The position numbers were made by a program, and so were the translations under genes. Shown here piece by piece: positions 63,455 to 64,000 of a stretch of DNA of 64,000 nucleotides; within the stretch, counting starts at the first letter, position 1; each line of letters starts with the position of its first letter. Source of the DNA: Spinacia oleracea (taxonomy: Eukaryota > Streptophyta > Magnoliopsida > Caryophyllales > Amaranthaceae). The notes below the pieces were generated by a model, which worked only from the letters and a program-made list of their open reading frames with translations, was not told the origin of the DNA and made no database searches. The stretch lies in assembly GCF_020520425.1 (NCBI RefSeq), contig NC_079489.1, positions 20,670,001-20,734,000 on the forward strand. Direction: 5' to 3'.

Positions 63455-64000
63455 ATGTCCATCGAAGATTTGCGAGACCAGATGGTTCAAATGACCCAAC
63501 TTATAGGCCAACTGAAAATGGAAAACGAAGCCTTAGCGGCTGCGCAAGCCAAAAATGACCTCGAAAACGAGAAGAGGATTGAAAAAATGGTCCTACAGCA
63601 AACCATGGGGAGCAAATACTTCTCCCTCGAGCCTGAACCTTTTCCTGGCAAATTACCAGAAAAGTTCAGTTCATCTGACTTACCAAAGCTCAAGGCCACG
63701 AACAATCCCCGTTATCATCTACTGAGCTTTGTGAATACCATGAACTTGAAAGGCGTGGACAAGTCCATGTACTTACCTGCCTTTCCTTTGTCCTTGGAAC
63801 CTGTGCCGCTCAAATGGTACTATCACCAGGACCCTAAGCTCTTCCCCACTTGGGAAGACTTTGTCAATGTCTTCATCAAGCAATACTCGTCGAACATGGA
63901 TTTCCAAGTCACCATGCGCGAGCTGGAAGTTCTCTTCCAAAAGAAAAATGAGGGTTTCACAACCTACTTTGCTAGATGGAGGGACCAGGCGGCCCAGCTA
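63455..64000 (+). CDS. gag: Element 4 gag, N-terminal part (fossil)
   Basis: Open from an ATG at 63455 to the window edge (182 residues). A coiled-coil N-terminus (QLIGQLKMENEALAAAQ) is followed by the retrotransposon gag core: PLKWYYHQDPKLFPTWEDF, FIKQYSSNMDF and YFARWRDQAAQL, the pattern of Ogre/Tat gag proteins. Start inferred from the family-like beginning; the rest lies outside the window. Confidence 0.8.
   Translation, partial: MSIEDLRDQMVQMTQLIGQLKMENEALAAAQAKNDLENEKRIEKMVLQQTMGSKYFSLEPEPFPGKLPEKFSSSDLPKLKATNNPRYHLLSFVNTMNLKGVDKSMYLPAFPLSLEPVPLKWYYHQDPKLFPTWEDFVNVFIKQYSSNMDFQVTMRELEVLFQKKNEGFTTYFARWRDQAAQL

Larger units (their letters stand above)
60601..64000 (+). mobile_element. Element 4: Ogre-like Tat retrotransposon, 5' part
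   Basis: The start of a large element that runs off the window: 5' LTR (60601-62063), primer-binding site (62065-62082), about 1.4 kb leader, and the start of gag. The primer-binding site and the gag sequence resemble Ogre-type Tat elements. Completeness and age cannot be judged because the 3' LTR is not in the window. Confidence 0.8.

Overview
The window is plant nuclear DNA: GT-AG introns in a eudicot-type 2-oxoglutarate dioxygenase gene, a type I (M-gamma) MADS-box gene, and plant-specific Ty3/gypsy Tat-lineage retrotransposons, Stowaway-like MITEs, hAT and Mutator-like non-autonomous elements. The style of the LTRs (GCGCC palindromes in U3) reminds me of Caryophyllales such as the spinach/beet/quinoa group, but that is a guess from memory. 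Only two host genes are supported; most of the rest is mobile-element DNA of very different ages.

Layout. 1-5.9 kb: relics (LINE reverse transcriptase, a degraded LTR, a Stowaway-like MITE holding a LINE 3' end and a 958-bp Mutator-like MITE that carries an 11-copy 78-bp tandem array, then a Tat-type solo LTR). 5.9-18.4 kb: a three-level nest: a Stowaway-like MITE split by a 5'-truncated LINE with a 17-bp target duplication, itself split by element 1 (7143-17056), a very young Tat retrotransposon. 18.58-21.68 kb: a four-exon hyoscyamine-6-dioxygenase-like gene whose intron 1 holds a hAT-type MITE and a ghost piece of exon 2. 21.9-26.6 kb: two nested inverted-repeat elements with a 70-bp tandem array and a Stowaway MITE inside. 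26.8-28.4 kb: Ty1/copia remnant. 28.4-35.1 kb: gene-poor sequence with an old tandem duplication, a 305-bp TIR MITE and a 1145-bp non-autonomous hAT element. 35.1-46.6 kb: element 3, a Tat retrotransposon on the minus strand. 46.7-56.6 kb: element 2, sister of element 1, only 107 bp from element 3. 58.4-58.9 kb: intronless AGL80-like MADS-box gene. 60.6-64.0 kb: start of an Ogre-like Tat element (element 4) that runs off the window.

Elements 1 and 2 show the most unusual biology. Their gag-protease and pol frames are in the same phase and separated by one amber codon followed by CAATTA, the classic leaky (TMV-class) read-through context. Between pol and the 3' LTR all three complete elements carry a second gene on the opposite strand, with its own TATA-like box, blocks separated by intron-like gaps, an N-terminal region resembling the 'putative gypsy type transposon' domain and a C-terminal coiled coil. 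Elements 1 and 2 are nearly identical from R-U5 through pol but strongly diverged in the antisense gene and U3, the pattern expected from template switching between two co-packaged genomes.

All LTR elements are described as fossils. LTR differences were counted by eye: 1 in 686 bp (element 1), 2 in 674 bp (element 2), none in 425 bp (element 3), so all three inserted recently, of the order of 0-0.1 million years if about 1.3e-8 substitutions per site per year applies.
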